Source: Porticoccaceae bacterium
Lineage (GTDB): Bacteria; Pseudomonadota; Gammaproteobacteria; Pseudomonadales; Porticoccaceae
Direction: 5' to 3'
NCBI GenBank assembly: GCA_029242085.1
Contig: JAQWUP010000056.1
Span: forward strand, 1-38,589
DNA: 38,589 nt
Made by a program: the position numbers and the translations under genes. Below, piece after piece: positions 1 to 9,064 of this stretch; the first letter of the stretch is position 1; each line of letters opens with the position of its first letter. Below the pieces are notes generated by a model, which saw nothing but the letters and a program-made list of their open reading frames with translations, was not told the origin of the DNA and did no database searches.

Positions 1-21
1 GAATGGGAATACATTTTTATT

Positions 22-112
22 TGGCGGAGAAAGAGGGATTCGAACCCTCGATACGCTATTAACGTATACGCCCTTAGCAGGGGCGCGCCTTCAGCCACTC
101 GGCCATTTCTCC
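22..112 (-). tRNA. tRNA-Ser (anticodon GCU)
   Basis: Read on the minus strand this is a complete type II tRNA with a long variable arm. The acceptor stem GGAGAAA pairs with TTTCTCC, followed by discriminator G and an encoded CCA. The T-arm is GGTTCGAATCC-like and the anticodon loop carries GCT. It lies downstream of csrA, as in many Pseudomonas-like genomes. The first 21 bases of the gene are repeated further upstream at 239-261. Confidence 0.96.
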
Positions 113-238
113 ATAAACTTGTTGTCCGGTATTTACTTGCTAGCTGGCAGTCGCGCCCCGGTCGCGCCTTGCTGCGAAGCTTCCGCTTCTTGTCTCTTCG
201 AGACCGCCCTGCGTGCGTCCAAAATGCCGTGCATTTGG

Positions 239-261
239 TCAGCCACTCGGCCATTTCTCCA
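239..261 (-). repeat. Direct repeat of the tRNA-Ser 5' end
   Basis: Positions 239-261 are identical to 91-113, which cover the 5' end of the tRNA-Ser gene plus flanking bases. The rest of a tRNA does not follow. The 125 bases between the copies (114-238) are GC-rich and contain short hairpins, for example GTCTC/GAGAC near 211-223. It may be a remnant of a tandem tRNA-Ser copy or a footprint of a small inserted element. Confidence 0.8.
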
Positions 262-329
262 GAAACTATCAATTCAGTGGATCTTAATCTGTCTTGCACC
301 CACTTAAAACCTGAGGATTTAGAAACAAC

Positions 330-357
330 TATGCCGCCCTAAATCAGCGGCGGCATA
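330..357 (-). terminator. Hairpin downstream of csrA
   Basis: A 9-bp inverted repeat (330-338 with 349-357, TATGCCGCC/GGCGGCATA) with a 10-base loop lies just after the csrA stop. There is only a weak T tract, so it may be an inefficient terminator or a 3'-end stabilising hairpin. Confidence 0.5.
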
Positions 358-389
358 ATAGCACATCAGAGATAAAATCAAAGGCCGAT

Positions 390-593
390 TTACTCGGAAT
401 CACCACTAACAGGTGCACTTTCTCCACCTTTTTCCATTTGAATTCTCTGATAGATTTCTTCTCGGTGCACAGCGACTTCTTTCGGCGCATTGACACCCAA
501 ACGGACCTGATTACCTCGAACACCTAAAACGGTAACTGTCACGTCATCGCCTATCACTAGGGTTTCACCAACTCTTCTTGTAAGTATTAACAT
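390..593 (-). CDS. csrA: Carbon storage regulator CsrA/RsmA
   Basis: A 67-residue RNA-binding global regulator that binds GGA motifs in 5' leaders to control translation and mRNA stability. The opening [17 protein letters not shown], the central [13 protein letters not shown] and the [10 protein letters not shown] segment are hallmarks of the family. The R44-equivalent and the N-terminal RNA-contacting residues are present. A clear ribosome binding site (AGGAG) precedes the ATG. The tail [12 protein letters not shown] is acidic and variable, as is usual. It sits in the conserved alaS-lysC-csrA-tRNA-Ser order; the 160 bases before it probably hold its own promoter. Confidence 0.97.
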   Translation of the reverse strand: MLILTRRVGETLVIGDDVTVTVLGVRGNQVRLGVNAPKEVAVHREEIYQRIQMEKGGESAPVSGDSE

Positions 594-756
594 AGCATGC
601 TCCTACACTGCTGCCCATTATTCATTAATGGGTGTTTTTATCCATAATCCGCCTACACAAAAAGACGGCCTCTCCTGCTTCTAACCCTTGAGTACTCAGC
701 CATGAATACTAAAACGATGTCGAAAGTTATCAGCTTTCCAAAGCATTGTCCAAGAA

Positions 757-1992
757 TTACACTTCTTCTGTGCCCTCACCCTCAAGACCGAAGCCAGAAT
801 GCAAGGCACGCACGGCTAATTCAAGGTAACGCTCTTCGATAACAACTGTGATTTTAATCTCAGATGTAGTGATTAGCTGAATATTAATACCCTCTTTCGA
901 CAGTGCTTCAAACATCTGTGCAGCAACACCAGCATGAGAGCGCATACCGACACCGACAATAGACACCTTGGCAATTTGACTGTCTGAATCAACTTCCTGG
1001 GCACCCAGATCGGCGGCAATCTCTTTGAGCAATGTCTCAGCTCTAACCAGTTCATTGCGATGCACGGTAAAGGTAATGGTCGCTGAGTTATCTTTCGCCA
1101 CATTCTGGACGATAACATCAATTTCGATATTGGCGGCACTGATAGCCCCCAGCACCTTATAAGCTACGCCGGGCTGATCCGGTATACCTCGGATGGTAAG
1201 TTTTGCTTCGTCACGGTTAAAGGCGATGCCTGAAACTACTGGTTTTTCCATCTGATCGTCATCCTCAAGAGTAATCAACGTGCCTGGGCCCTCTTCAAAG
1301 CTCGACATCACACGCAGTGGTACATTGTATTTTCCGGCAAATTCTACTGAGCGAATCTGCAGTATCTTTGAACCCTGGCTGGCCATTTCCAGCATTTCTT
1401 CAAAGGTAATTTTTTCGAGCCGACGCGCCTGCGGCACAACTCTTGGGTCGGTGGTATAAACACCATCGACATCGGTATAAATCTGGCACTCATCGGCTTT
1501 TAAGGCGGCTGCCAATGCCACTGCGGTAGTGTCTGATCCGCCGCGGCCAAGGGTAGTAATATTGCCGTCTTCGTCAGATCCTTGAAACCCTGCGACGACA
1601 ACGACACAGCCGGCATTTAAATCAGCTTCAATACGGTGCCCATCAATCTCTCTAATGCGCGCCTTACCATGAGAGTTATCGGTGAGGATACGCACCTGAC
1701 CACCGGTGTAGGAACGCGCCTCAATACCAAGCTTTTGCAGCGCCATGCACAGCAGTGCAATGGTAACCTGCTCACCGGTGCTGACTAACACATCCATTTC
1801 CCGCAGATTTGGCTGCTCGTCTATCGCGTTGGCCAAGCCAATTAAGCGATTTGTCTCGCCGCTCATCGCAGACACGGCTACCACTAGCTGGTCGCCGCTA
1901 CCATGGCTTGCAGCCACTTTCTCAGCCACCGCTTGAATGCGCTCTATGGTACCTACTGAGGTACCACCATATTTTTGAACTATTAAACTCAT
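757..1992 (-). CDS. lysC: Aspartate kinase
   Basis: Phosphorylates L-aspartate with ATP, the first step toward lysine, threonine, methionine and diaminopimelate. The protein has 411 residues, the usual length for Pseudomonas-type class II enzymes. The N-terminal kinase domain opens with VQKYGGTSVG and includes TTLGRGGSDTTAVALAAAL and the TDVDGVYTTDPR segment. Two ACT-type regulatory domains follow from about residue 265 (LTIRGIPDQPGVA and VSIVGVGMRSHAGVA), implying allosteric feedback. The ATG is preceded by AGAGAG. It lies between alaS and csrA, the conserved order. No lysine riboswitch is visible in the short upstream gap. Confidence 0.97.
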   Translation of the reverse strand: MSLIVQKYGGTSVGTIERIQAVAEKVAASHGSGDQLVVAVSAMSGETNRLIGLANAIDEQPNLREMDVLVSTGEQVTIALLCMALQKLGIEARSYTGGQVRILTDNSHGKARIREIDGHRIEADLNAGCVVVVAGFQGSDEDGNITTLGRGGSDTTAVALAAALKADECQIYTDVDGVYTTDPRVVPQARRLEKITFEEMLEMASQGSKILQIRSVEFAGKYNVPLRVMSSFEEGPGTLITLEDDDQMEKPVVSGIAFNRDEAKLTIRGIPDQPGVAYKVLGAISAANIEIDVIVQNVAKDNSATITFTVHRNELVRAETLLKEIAADLGAQEVDSDSQIAKVSIVGVGMRSHAGVAAQMFEALSKEGINIQLITTSEIKITVVIEERYLELAVRALHSGFGLEGEGTEEV

Positions 1993-2093
1993 TGCTCTCT
2001 TTATCGCTTTTATCGCTGTTTGCTGCAGTATCCAGTCATCGGGATGACCCCGATGAAAAAGGGCGCAAATTAAACCGTAATTGGCGCTTAAAG

Positions 2094-4703
2094 TTAAGTG
2101 CTTTCTCTACTGAGGTTTTCCTCTACCCAGCTATAGACGGACTCAAGTGCCTCGGGAAGTGCTGTCACATCACTCGCGGCACCCTGGGCCATATCAGCCC
2201 GACCGCCACCTTTACCGCCGACCTGCGCGGTAACAAACTTCAGTAGATCGCCTGCTTTAACCCTGTCAGTCAGATCATTGGTCACTCCGACCACTAATGC
2301 GGCTCTGTCACCCTCTACGGCGGCAAGCAGAAATACGCCGGACTGCAATTTTGCCCGCACCTGATCGGCAACACCACGCAGACTTTTGGCATCGGCACCT
2401 TCAACCACGGTTGCCAGCACGCCAACACCATTGATTTGTTGCAGGCCAGCCATCAGGTCTGTACCCGAAGCATTGGCAAGCTTGCTTTTTAGCGCTTCGA
2501 TTTCTTTTTGCAGGCGACGATTATCGTCCAACACCTGGCGTACCTTATCCGCGACATTAGTACCCGAGGCTCTGACCACCGCAGCCACATCGGCAATGGT
2601 ATCCTGCAGTTCATTGCAATGATCAATGGCTTTGGTGCCGGTGACGGCCTCGATGCGGCGCACACCTGATGCAACACTGGTCTCACCAGTGATGCGCACC
2701 AGTCCGATATCTCCGGTACGCGAGGCGTGAGTACCACCACAGAGCTCTACGGAGAAGTCACCGCCCATGCTCAACACTCTTACCTGATCGCCGTACTTCT
2801 CTCCAAAGAGTGCCATTGCCCCTTTGTCCACGGCGTCATCCATGCTCATAACTTCTGTGATAACAGGGCTGTTGTGCAGAATTTCATGGTTAACAATATG
2901 TTCGATCTGACGAATTTGCGCTGCGCTAACCGCCTCATTATTAGAGAAGTCAAAGCGCAGTCGCTCGCTATTGACCAATGAGCCCTTCTGCTGCACATGC
3001 GCTCCCACCACCTGTTGCAGGGCGGCATGGAGAAGATGGGTTGCAGAGTGATTTAAGGCAGTAGCCTGACGCACACTGGCATCGACTGAAGTTGATACCT
3101 GCTCGCCTACCCTAAGCTCTCCAGCGATCACACGACCAATATGCATATGGTGATCGCCCGCTTTGCGGCAGTCACTTATCTCAATTTTGCCACTGTCGGT
3201 ATGCAGGTATCCGCTATCACCTACCTGACCACCAGATTCTGCATAAAACGGTGTATTATTCAAAATAACCACCACTTCAGCGTCCTCACTTGCGGCCTCA
3301 ACCGTATCGCCGGCTGAGTAGAGTGCAACCACTGTAGCCTGATTTTCAAGGTGGTCGTATCCACAAAATTCAGTGCTGCCCTCAACACGGATACTATCGC
3401 TGTAATCCACACCAAACTGGCTGGCAGAGCGAGCCCGTTTACGCTGCTCTTCCATGCAGGCCTCATAGCCGTCCATATCCAAGCTGTAACCTTTTTCACG
3501 GGCGACATCATTGGTCAGATCGGTGGGGAACCCAAAGGTATCGTAAAGCTGGAAGATCAGTTCACCCGGCAGAACATCACCAGTGACATTCTCCAGAGCG
3601 GCTTCAAGTACAGCCATGCCCTTGTCCAGAGTGCGCGCAAATTGCTCTTCTTCTTTTTTAATCGTGTCTCTGATGTCCCGCTGCATACTGATCAGCTCTG
3701 GGTAGGCTGCGCCCATTACTTCACCCAATGGGACGACGAGCTGATAAAAGAAACTGCCGGTTGCACCCAAATTATGCCCATGGCGCAGGGCACGACGGAT
3801 AATACGGCGCAGGACATAGCCGCGCCCCTCATTGGAGGGCTTAACGCCATCGACCACTAAAAAGGCACAGGAACGAATATGGTCTGCGACAACTTTAAGT
3901 GAGTTCTCTGCCAAATCTGTCACGCCGATAATCTTCGCCGCAGCTTTAATAAGATGCTGGAATAAATCGATATCGTAGTTGTTATGTACGCCCTGCATAA
4001 CGGCGGCAACCCGCTCAAGGCCCATCCCTGTATCGATGGAGGGCTTTGGCAGAGGCGTCATCTTGCCACTGCTATCGCGCTCGAACTGCATAAATACCAG
4101 ATTCCAGATTTCGATATAACGGTCAAGATCATCGTCTTTGCTACCTGGAGGGCCGCCGGGAATATCTTCGCCATGATCCCAAAATATCTCTGTGCTGGGT
4201 CCACAGGGGCCGGTATCGCCCATCTGCCAAAAGTTATCTTCATCCAGACGTGATAGCCGCTTGGGATCTATACCAATTTCATTGACCCATATATCGGCAG
4301 CTTCGTCATCGCTAATATGCACGGTGATCCAAAGACGTTCTTTTGGCAGCTTTAAGACAACGGTCAGAAATTCCCAGGCAAAGGCAATGGCGTCATGCTT
4401 AAAGTAATCACCGAAACTAAAGTTGCCCAGCATCTCGAAAAAGGTGTGATGCCTGGCGGTATAGCCAACGTTTTCTAGGTCATTGTGTTTGCCGCCCGCA
4501 CGCACACAGCGCTGCGAGGATACCGCACGGTTATAATCACGTTTGTCATCCCCTAAAAAGACATCTTTAAACTGAACCATACCGGCATTGGTAAATAACA
4601 GCGTTGGATCATTGCCCGGCACCAGACTACTGCTCGGCACTATTTTGTGCTGCTTGCTGGCGAAATGGTGCAGGAAGGCGTCACGAATATCGGCGCTTTT
4701 CAT
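2094..4703 (-). CDS. alaS: Alanyl-tRNA synthetase
   Basis: Charges tRNA-Ala in the cytoplasm. At 869 residues it is of normal length. The class II catalytic domain starts with the typical [18 protein letters not shown], with [16 protein letters not shown] following. The editing domain carries the zinc-site [11 protein letters not shown] and [13 protein letters not shown] motifs. The C-terminal C-Ala region ends with the glycine-rich [13 protein letters not shown] motif. It is the first gene of the alaS-lysC-csrA group. In many relatives recX is immediately upstream; here about 3.7 kb of other genes separate recX from alaS. Confidence 0.98.
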   Translation of the reverse strand: MKSADIRDAFLHHFASKQHKIVPSSSLVPGNDPTLLFTNAGMVQFKDVFLGDDKRDYNRAVSSQRCVRAGGKHNDLENVGYTARHHTFFEMLGNFSFGDYFKHDAIAFAWEFLTVVLKLPKERLWITVHISDDEAADIWVNEIGIDPKRLSRLDEDNFWQMGDTGPCGPSTEIFWDHGEDIPGGPPGSKDDDLDRYIEIWNLVFMQFERDSSGKMTPLPKPSIDTGMGLERVAAVMQGVHNNYDIDLFQHLIKAAAKIIGVTDLAENSLKVVADHIRSCAFLVVDGVKPSNEGRGYVLRRIIRRALRHGHNLGATGSFFYQLVVPLGEVMGAAYPELISMQRDIRDTIKKEEEQFARTLDKGMAVLEAALENVTGDVLPGELIFQLYDTFGFPTDLTNDVAREKGYSLDMDGYEACMEEQRKRARSASQFGVDYSDSIRVEGSTEFCGYDHLENQATVVALYSAGDTVEAASEDAEVVVILNNTPFYAESGGQVGDSGYLHTDSGKIEISDCRKAGDHHMHIGRVIAGELRVGEQVSTSVDASVRQATALNHSATHLLHAALQQVVGAHVQQKGSLVNSERLRFDFSNNEAVSAAQIRQIEHIVNHEILHNSPVITEVMSMDDAVDKGAMALFGEKYGDQVRVLSMGGDFSVELCGGTHASRTGDIGLVRITGETSVASGVRRIEAVTGTKAIDHCNELQDTIADVAAVVRASGTNVADKVRQVLDDNRRLQKEIEALKSKLANASGTDLMAGLQQINGVGVLATVVEGADAKSLRGVADQVRAKLQSGVFLLAAVEGDRAALVVGVTNDLTDRVKAGDLLKFVTAQVGGKGGGRADMAQGAASDVTALPEALESVYSWVEENLSREST

Positions 4704-4750
4704 ATTTTATTTATTCCAAGTATAGGTAGCAGTCGGCCTGACTGATACCT

Positions 4751-5113
4751 CTATAATTGTGCTTCGGTAAACTGCTGCGAGCCATCTTTACTAGCAAGAA
4801 CATGAAGGTGTAAATGAAAAACTGTCTGCCCTGCACCGGCGCCATTGTTGACTACTAATCTAAAAGCCTCATCGACCCCAGCTGTGCGCGCGACCTCGCC
4901 AGCAACCCACATTAGATGACCCAGCAGGGCTTTATCCTCGGCAGTTGCATCGACCAGACGTGGAATCGGCTTGCGTGGAATCACCAGCATATGCACAGGT
5001 GCCTGGGGCGCTATATCATTAATCACGATACATTGATCGTCCTCATAGAGGATATCGGCCGGAATTTCGCGATTGATAATGCGCGTAAATAAAGTCGCTG
5101 TACTGTCGGTCAT
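4751..5113 (-). CDS. HIT family nucleotide-binding protein (HinT-like)
   Basis: A 120-residue histidine triad protein that probably hydrolyses purine nucleoside phosphoramidates. The triad is seen as HLHLHVLA near the C terminus, preceded by [14 protein letters not shown]. The start [18 protein letters not shown] is typical of bacterial HinT. Its ATG overlaps the TGA of the upstream small gene (ATGA at 5110-5113), so translation is probably coupled. Confidence 0.95.
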   Translation of the reverse strand: MTDSTATLFTRIINREIPADILYEDDQCIVINDIAPQAPVHMLVIPRKPIPRLVDATAEDKALLGHLMWVAGEVARTAGVDEAFRLVVNNGAGAGQTVFHLHLHVLASKDGSQQFTEAQL

Positions 5114-5304
5114 GATGTCGAGCCTCTTAGCTTTTCATCTGTGTCGAGTTGCCGAGCCCGAGCCTCCAGCATCACTGGAATTCCCTCGTCAATGGGGTAC
5201 GCCAAGCCGCTGGCTCGGCAGATTAGTTCCTGATTGGCTTCGACATACTCCAAAGGGGCTTTGCTGACGGGGCAAACCAAGATACTTAATAGCTTTTTAT
5301 CCAC
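5110..5304 (-). CDS. Trm112/YcaR family small protein (UPF0434)
   Basis: A 64-residue protein of the YcaR/UPF0434 family, opening [20 protein letters not shown] and continuing with [15 protein letters not shown]. The family resembles eukaryotic Trm112 but often, as here, keeps only one of the zinc cysteine pairs. The start is GTG at 5304, preceded by a GGA-containing site. Its stop overlaps the start of the HIT gene. The function in bacteria is not settled; YcaR is usually beside lipid A or kdsB genes, whereas here its partner is a HIT gene. Confidence 0.9.
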   Translation of the reverse strand: MDKKLLSILVCPVSKAPLEYVEANQELICRASGLAYPIDEGIPVMLEARARQLDTDEKLRGSTS

Positions 5305-5340
5305 TGTATTCGTCCATTAAAAAACCGCGTAATTGTACGT

Positions 5341-5384
5341 AAAAACCAGCCAAACCACCATATCTGCGATGGCAAACGCTGGTT
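5341..5384 (-). terminator. Rho-independent terminator after the M23 gene
   Basis: On the minus strand AACCAGC (5378-5384) pairs with GCTGGTT (5344-5350), with an inner CCAT/ATGG stem, and a T run follows. It separates the M23 transcript from the YcaR/HIT pair. Confidence 0.75.
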
Positions 5385-5425
5385 AATATCAGTCTTGTGG
5401 AAGTTTTGTCACAGAATCGGTGGCT

Positions 5426-6283
5426 TTAGCGGGCAGGAAGAGCCTGCAATACCAGAACTGGATCAATGCGCACCTGACGCCAGTTCATACGCCAATCTAG
5501 GTGTGGGCCAGTTGCTCGACCCGTCGCACCCACCTTAGCGATGGGCTTGCCTCGCTCAACACGCATGCCCTCCTCAACAAGAATATCACTGAGGTGCAGG
5601 AAGGTAGAGCTGAGGCCATGGCCATGATCAACAATCAATGTGCCACCTGAATAAAATAGATCGCGATGGGCCAGGCGCACCACACCTGTGGCTGGCGCCA
5701 TTACCAATGTCCCCGTGGGCGCGGCATAGTCGATACCGTAATGAGGGCTTTTGGGCACGCCATTATAAAACCGCTGGCTACCGTAGACGCCTGTCACCCG
5801 CCCCTCTAGAGGATGTTGAAAACCACCGAGAAAATCGAGGCTCTCGGTAATATCTGTGCGCGCGCGTTTCACCAGTACTGAATCACTGCGAATACGCGCT
5901 AAGTCTTCAGCTCTAGGGTTTACTGTTTTCTGCGGCACCCCTTCGATCCGCTGAATATTGTAGTGGCGCTTCCGCACTGGGAACTTCGTCTTGGTTTCAA
6001 CACCTTGAGGGTTAGTCAGGGTCAACTCTATGCTGGAAGCAGCGTCTCGGCCCAAGCCAAGTAAAAACTGACCTTCAGCAGTAACCTGAAGGGGCTGCTG
6101 GTTATAACTGGCCCTGTAGCCAGCTGGGATTTCGCCCATCAGCAGAGCGCCCTGCTCCAAGCTACCCTGCCAGCGCAATGTCTCTGCTTGCAATGCCAAT
6201 GCACAAAAACCAAACAACAGTCCAAAACAGGCTGATAGCCTCAGTTTAAAACGGTGCTTTAGGTGTATTTTCGCCATGATCAT
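5426..6283 (-). CDS. Secreted M23 family metallopeptidase
   Basis: A 285-residue periplasmic protein with an N-terminal signal peptide (hydrophobic stretch LSACFGLLFGFCALALQAE) and a C-terminal M23 (LytM-type) domain from about residue 155. The first metal motif is SPHYGIDYAAP (HxxxD). The distal motif reads GPHLDWRM, where most M23 enzymes have HxH, so the last zinc ligand position is Asp. The family cuts peptidoglycan cross-bridges or regulates amidases. The ATG at 6283 overlaps the TGA of the preceding DUF6491-like gene (ATGA), indicating coupling. A second ATG two codons later is possible. Confidence 0.9.
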   Translation of the reverse strand: MIMAKIHLKHRFKLRLSACFGLLFGFCALALQAETLRWQGSLEQGALLMGEIPAGYRASYNQQPLQVTAEGQFLLGLGRDAASSIELTLTNPQGVETKTKFPVRKRHYNIQRIEGVPQKTVNPRAEDLARIRSDSVLVKRARTDITESLDFLGGFQHPLEGRVTGVYGSQRFYNGVPKSPHYGIDYAAPTGTLVMAPATGVVRLAHRDLFYSGGTLIVDHGHGLSSTFLHLSDILVEEGMRVERGKPIAKVGATGRATGPHLDWRMNWRQVRIDPVLVLQALPAR

Positions 6284-6777
6284 GTCTCGTCTGACTCGAC
6301 ATCTTCAATATCGATATAGGGTGTGATGGACTCGACTGTGCAGTTTATTGACCTGCCAATCACTTTGAAGCGCGCAAATTTCGCACATATCTGACCCTGA
6401 CGTAATTCATACTCAAAGCCTTCGCGCTTTATACCATTGCATTCTTTGCGCAGGCGCAGCAGTGCTTTAGTACCTCGACCCATATCGATAACTGCTGACT
6501 GATCGTCTTTGAAGCGAATATGTCTAATTCTGTGATGGGCGATGCAACCCCGGCGAATTCCGTGCTTAGCGGCACCTGGAGCATCAATTTGATTAATTTT
6601 GTCTATGATATTTTTGGCACTGTCATTCCCTGCATTGCCATCGGTGACAGCCGGGTCAGTATCGCGGCTCTGTTCCTCTAAACCCCAACCGGAATCATCT
6701 TCTATCGCTTGACCATAAGCCAGGTTATTAAGAGCAGGCAAAAACGCCAGCCATAAGACCAACCTAAGTAACTTCAT
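6280..6777 (-). CDS. DUF6491-like secreted protein, copy 1
   Basis: A 165-residue protein with a signal peptide (cleavage probably after AYGQA). After an acidic linker comes a domain from about residue 70 with the pattern HGIRRGCI...RIRHIRFKDDQSAVID, then a conserved Cys in RKECNGI, and ICAKFARFKVIG...CTVESITP. This agrees with the DUF6491 pattern of small periplasmic proteins with conserved cysteines. It is clearly paralogous to the next gene at 6812-7303. Function unknown. Its stop overlaps the M23 start, so the two are probably co-translated. Confidence 0.8.
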   Translation of the reverse strand: MKLLRLVLWLAFLPALNNLAYGQAIEDDSGWGLEEQSRDTDPAVTDGNAGNDSAKNIIDKINQIDAPGAAKHGIRRGCIAHHRIRHIRFKDDQSAVIDMGRGTKALLRLRKECNGIKREGFEYELRQGQICAKFARFKVIGRSINCTVESITPYIDIEDVESDET

Positions 6778-6811
6778 TATCCTTCCCCGAGCACCATTGC
6801 CAAATTAAGGG

Positions 6812-7303
6812 CTATAGAATGCCAAAAGCCGCTAAAATTTCAAGGGCGGGGTCGATTGATGCTACACGACAGCTAAAGCTACCACCCAGCACATTGAAAC
6901 GATCGAACTTTCTACACAGCCGGGCGCTGTCCTTTACCCTGGAAAATCCGCTGCATTTTATACCGGGACAGGCTGTCTCCAAACGCATTATTGCCTTTTT
7001 CTTGCCACGAAGACTGAGCATCGCGGTCTGGTCATCGAGAAATCTAATTTTCTTTACGCGACTAGAGTTAATACAGCCATTGCGGATACCCCATTTTTTA
7101 GGATCAATGCCTTGGATAGATCTAACACGCTCAATAATAGACAGGCTCGCGGTACCATTCTTTGCCTGATCTGAGCTATCTAGCATGGCTAAATTTTCAT
7201 CAGCCAGATCCCTGTTTGCTGGTTTTTCTGCGCTCCAACCGGGCATTGAGAACGACAGCAAAATAACTACAACTAACCCTGTTAACATCTGTATCTTAAT
7301 CAT
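6812..7303 (-). CDS. DUF6491-like secreted protein, copy 2
   Basis: A paralogue of the downstream gene: WGIRNGCINSSRVKKIRF, DDQTAMLSLRGKKKAIMRL, then CPGIKCSGF and LCRKFDRFNVLGGSFSCRV align with it throughout. The signal peptide is MIKIQMLTGLVVVILLSFS. I place the start at the ATG at 7303 because AAGGA lies eight bases before it; an in-frame extension to 7354 would put 17 charged residues before the signal peptide. The conserved cysteines may form disulfides in the periplasm. First gene of a three-gene operon with copy 1 and the M23 peptidase. Function unknown. Confidence 0.8.
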   Translation of the reverse strand: MIKIQMLTGLVVVILLSFSMPGWSAEKPANRDLADENLAMLDSSDQAKNGTASLSIIERVRSIQGIDPKKWGIRNGCINSSRVKKIRFLDDQTAMLSLRGKKKAIMRLETACPGIKCSGFSRVKDSARLCRKFDRFNVLGGSFSCRVASIDPALEILAAFGIL

Positions 7304-7465
7304 CCTGATTTCCTTGATACTTTTATTCCGCAGACCAATCTGGTCTGCCCTCATTGAGGAGGAAGCCTCTAAGTCTAAAAGGCTTGGTCTTAAGGTTCGA
7401 CCACCGTTATCATGAGCGGTTCGAGATGTTATAAAAATAATTTAATAACGCAACCATCCTTATAT

Positions 7466-8455
7466 ATGACTGTAAAACAGCGTTTTACCCCACCTTATTT
7501 TTTGAGAAATCCGCATATTCAAAGCATTCTCAATAGCGTTGGACCACGAAAATTTCGTGCCAAACGCCTGGCTAGCAAGTTGGACAGCCAGATGTTGATA
7601 TTAAAGACCGCTGAGGCTGTGCAGCTGGCAGCGGAATTTGATCGTGCCAGTAACAGCGCCAAGTCCAAAAATGCACTAGTTGTGCTGCTTCACGGCTGGG
7701 AGGGTTCGAGTAAATCCGCCTATTCAGTCACCACGGCTAAAACGCTACTCGACGCAGGATTTGATGTATTGCGTCTCAACCTTCGAGATCATGGCGATAC
7801 ACAGCATCTCAACCGCGAGATATTTAATTCGACCATGACTGGTGAAGTGGCCGATGCGATCGCCCTATTTCTGCAAGACCATAGGTATCCCGCTGTTTTT
7901 CTCGCGGGCTTTTCCCTCGGTGCCAGTTTCACCTTGCGCATAGCCACAGATAGAGGACCCGAACTCGGCCTAACCGCTGCGGTCGCAATCTGTCCTCCCG
8001 TGGACCCAACCGGTGCCATGGATGCGATGGGTAAAACTCTGGTTATTTACGAAAAATACTTCTTCTATAGATGGACTACCTCATTGCGCAAGAAGCTTGC
8101 GCATTTCCCCGAGCATGATTTTGGTGCTGAACTCAATCAGGCCAAGACGCTGGATGATTTAAACCTCACCTTTATTCCCAAATTTACACCCTATCCCGAC
8201 GCTGAAAGCTACTTTTCGTCCTATACCCTGACCGGTGATCGGTTGAAGGCTCTGAGTATACCCGCGCATCTGATCGCCACATTGGACGATCCAATTATTC
8301 CAGCCGCAGATTTAGACAAAATTAATTGCCCTGAAAAACTGAGTATTGAGGTACAGCAGTACGGCGGCCACTGCGGGTTTATTCAAAGTTTTGCTGCACA
8401 CAGCTGGATAGAATCAAAACTGGTGCAGTTGTTTGAGGGGCATCTTGCCAAGTAG
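7466..8455 (+). CDS. YheT-type alpha/beta hydrolase
   Basis: A 329-residue hydrolase of the YheT/AB-hydrolase-4 family, probably an esterase of unknown substrate. It begins with the family signature PPYFLRNPHIQSI. It has the oxyanion segment LLHGWEGSS, the nucleophile elbow GFSLGAS (Ser about 150), the acid in TLDDPIIP and the catalytic His in YGGHCGF. I chose the ATG at 7466 because the family homology starts just after it; an upstream ATG at 7412 adds 18 unlikely residues. No strong ribosome site precedes either. It is divergent from the DUF6491 operon and convergent with recX. Confidence 0.88.
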   Translation: MTVKQRFTPPYFLRNPHIQSILNSVGPRKFRAKRLASKLDSQMLILKTAEAVQLAAEFDRASNSAKSKNALVVLLHGWEGSSKSAYSVTTAKTLLDAGFDVLRLNLRDHGDTQHLNREIFNSTMTGEVADAIALFLQDHRYPAVFLAGFSLGASFTLRIATDRGPELGLTAAVAICPPVDPTGAMDAMGKTLVIYEKYFFYRWTTSLRKKLAHFPEHDFGAELNQAKTLDDLNLTFIPKFTPYPDAESYFSSYTLTGDRLKALSIPAHLIATLDDPIIPAADLDKINCPEKLSIEVQQYGGHCGFIQSFAAHSWIESKLVQLFEGHLAK

Positions 8456-8476
8456 AACTCACCCTGGGCATCAGAA

Positions 8477-8959
8477 TCAATCGGTATATTCGTCGAAGCC
8501 TTTTTCTTGCAAGGCATATTTAATCTGATCAAAGTTAAAGCCTCGATACTGCAAAAAACGCATACGCTTGGCTTTTTCTTTCTGATCGCTCGCAGCACGA
8601 TCACCAAATTTGCGCTGAGCCACTTCGCGGGCCAGCTCAAACCAGTTTATCTCGGCCTTTTCTATCGCGGACTCAAATAAATCATCAGCTATACCCTTTT
8701 GACGGATATCCAGACGAATTCTCGCCATACCATGGCCTCGATACAGTCTAGAGCGCACGAAGGCTTCCGCAAAGCGCTGATCGCATTGCAACCCCTCTTC
8801 TTGCAGCTGGTCCAGCACCCCCTTGATGGCGCTGTCTTTATCAAAACGCTTACCCAACTTTTTAGCGAGCTCCGAACGCGAGAACTCGCGGCCTGTCAGC
8901 AGATCCATCGCTGCGAAGCGGATTTTGGCAGGCGTAATAACCAGATCTTTTTCTTTCAT
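8477..8959 (-). CDS. recX: RecA regulator RecX
   Basis: A 160-residue modulator that binds and inhibits RecA filaments. Tandem three-helix repeats are seen: IRFAAMDLLTGREFSRSELAKKL, then CDQRFAEAFVRSRLYRGHGMARIRLDIRQKGI, and the last repeat KRMRFLQYRGFNFDQIKYAL. It is immediately downstream of recA, separated by a strong terminator at 9015-9042, so its expression probably depends on read-through. Confidence 0.95.
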   Translation of the reverse strand: MKEKDLVITPAKIRFAAMDLLTGREFSRSELAKKLGKRFDKDSAIKGVLDQLQEEGLQCDQRFAEAFVRSRLYRGHGMARIRLDIRQKGIADDLFESAIEKAEINWFELAREVAQRKFGDRAASDQKEKAKRMRFLQYRGFNFDQIKYALQEKGFDEYTD

Positions 8960-9014
8960 CGCACCAGTGTCAGCAATTTAGTTAGGAAACATTTCAAACC
9001 TTTGGGGCTGCATC

Positions 9015-9042
9015 AAAAAAAGCGCCACAGGGGCGCTTTTTT
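9015..9042 (-). terminator. Terminator between recA and recX
   Basis: A GC stem (AGCGCC 9021-9026 with GGCGCT 9032-9037, 5-base loop) is flanked by A and T runs, so it looks bidirectional. It lies just after the recA stop and limits recX expression, as known in other Gammaproteobacteria. Confidence 0.9.
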
Positions 9043-9064
9043 AAAGGGTAATACAGTCATCTGA

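Noticed and set aside
1993-2093. Possible lysine riboswitch before lysC
   Set aside because: The gap to alaS is only about 100 bases and shows no lysine-riboswitch core; too short for the element.
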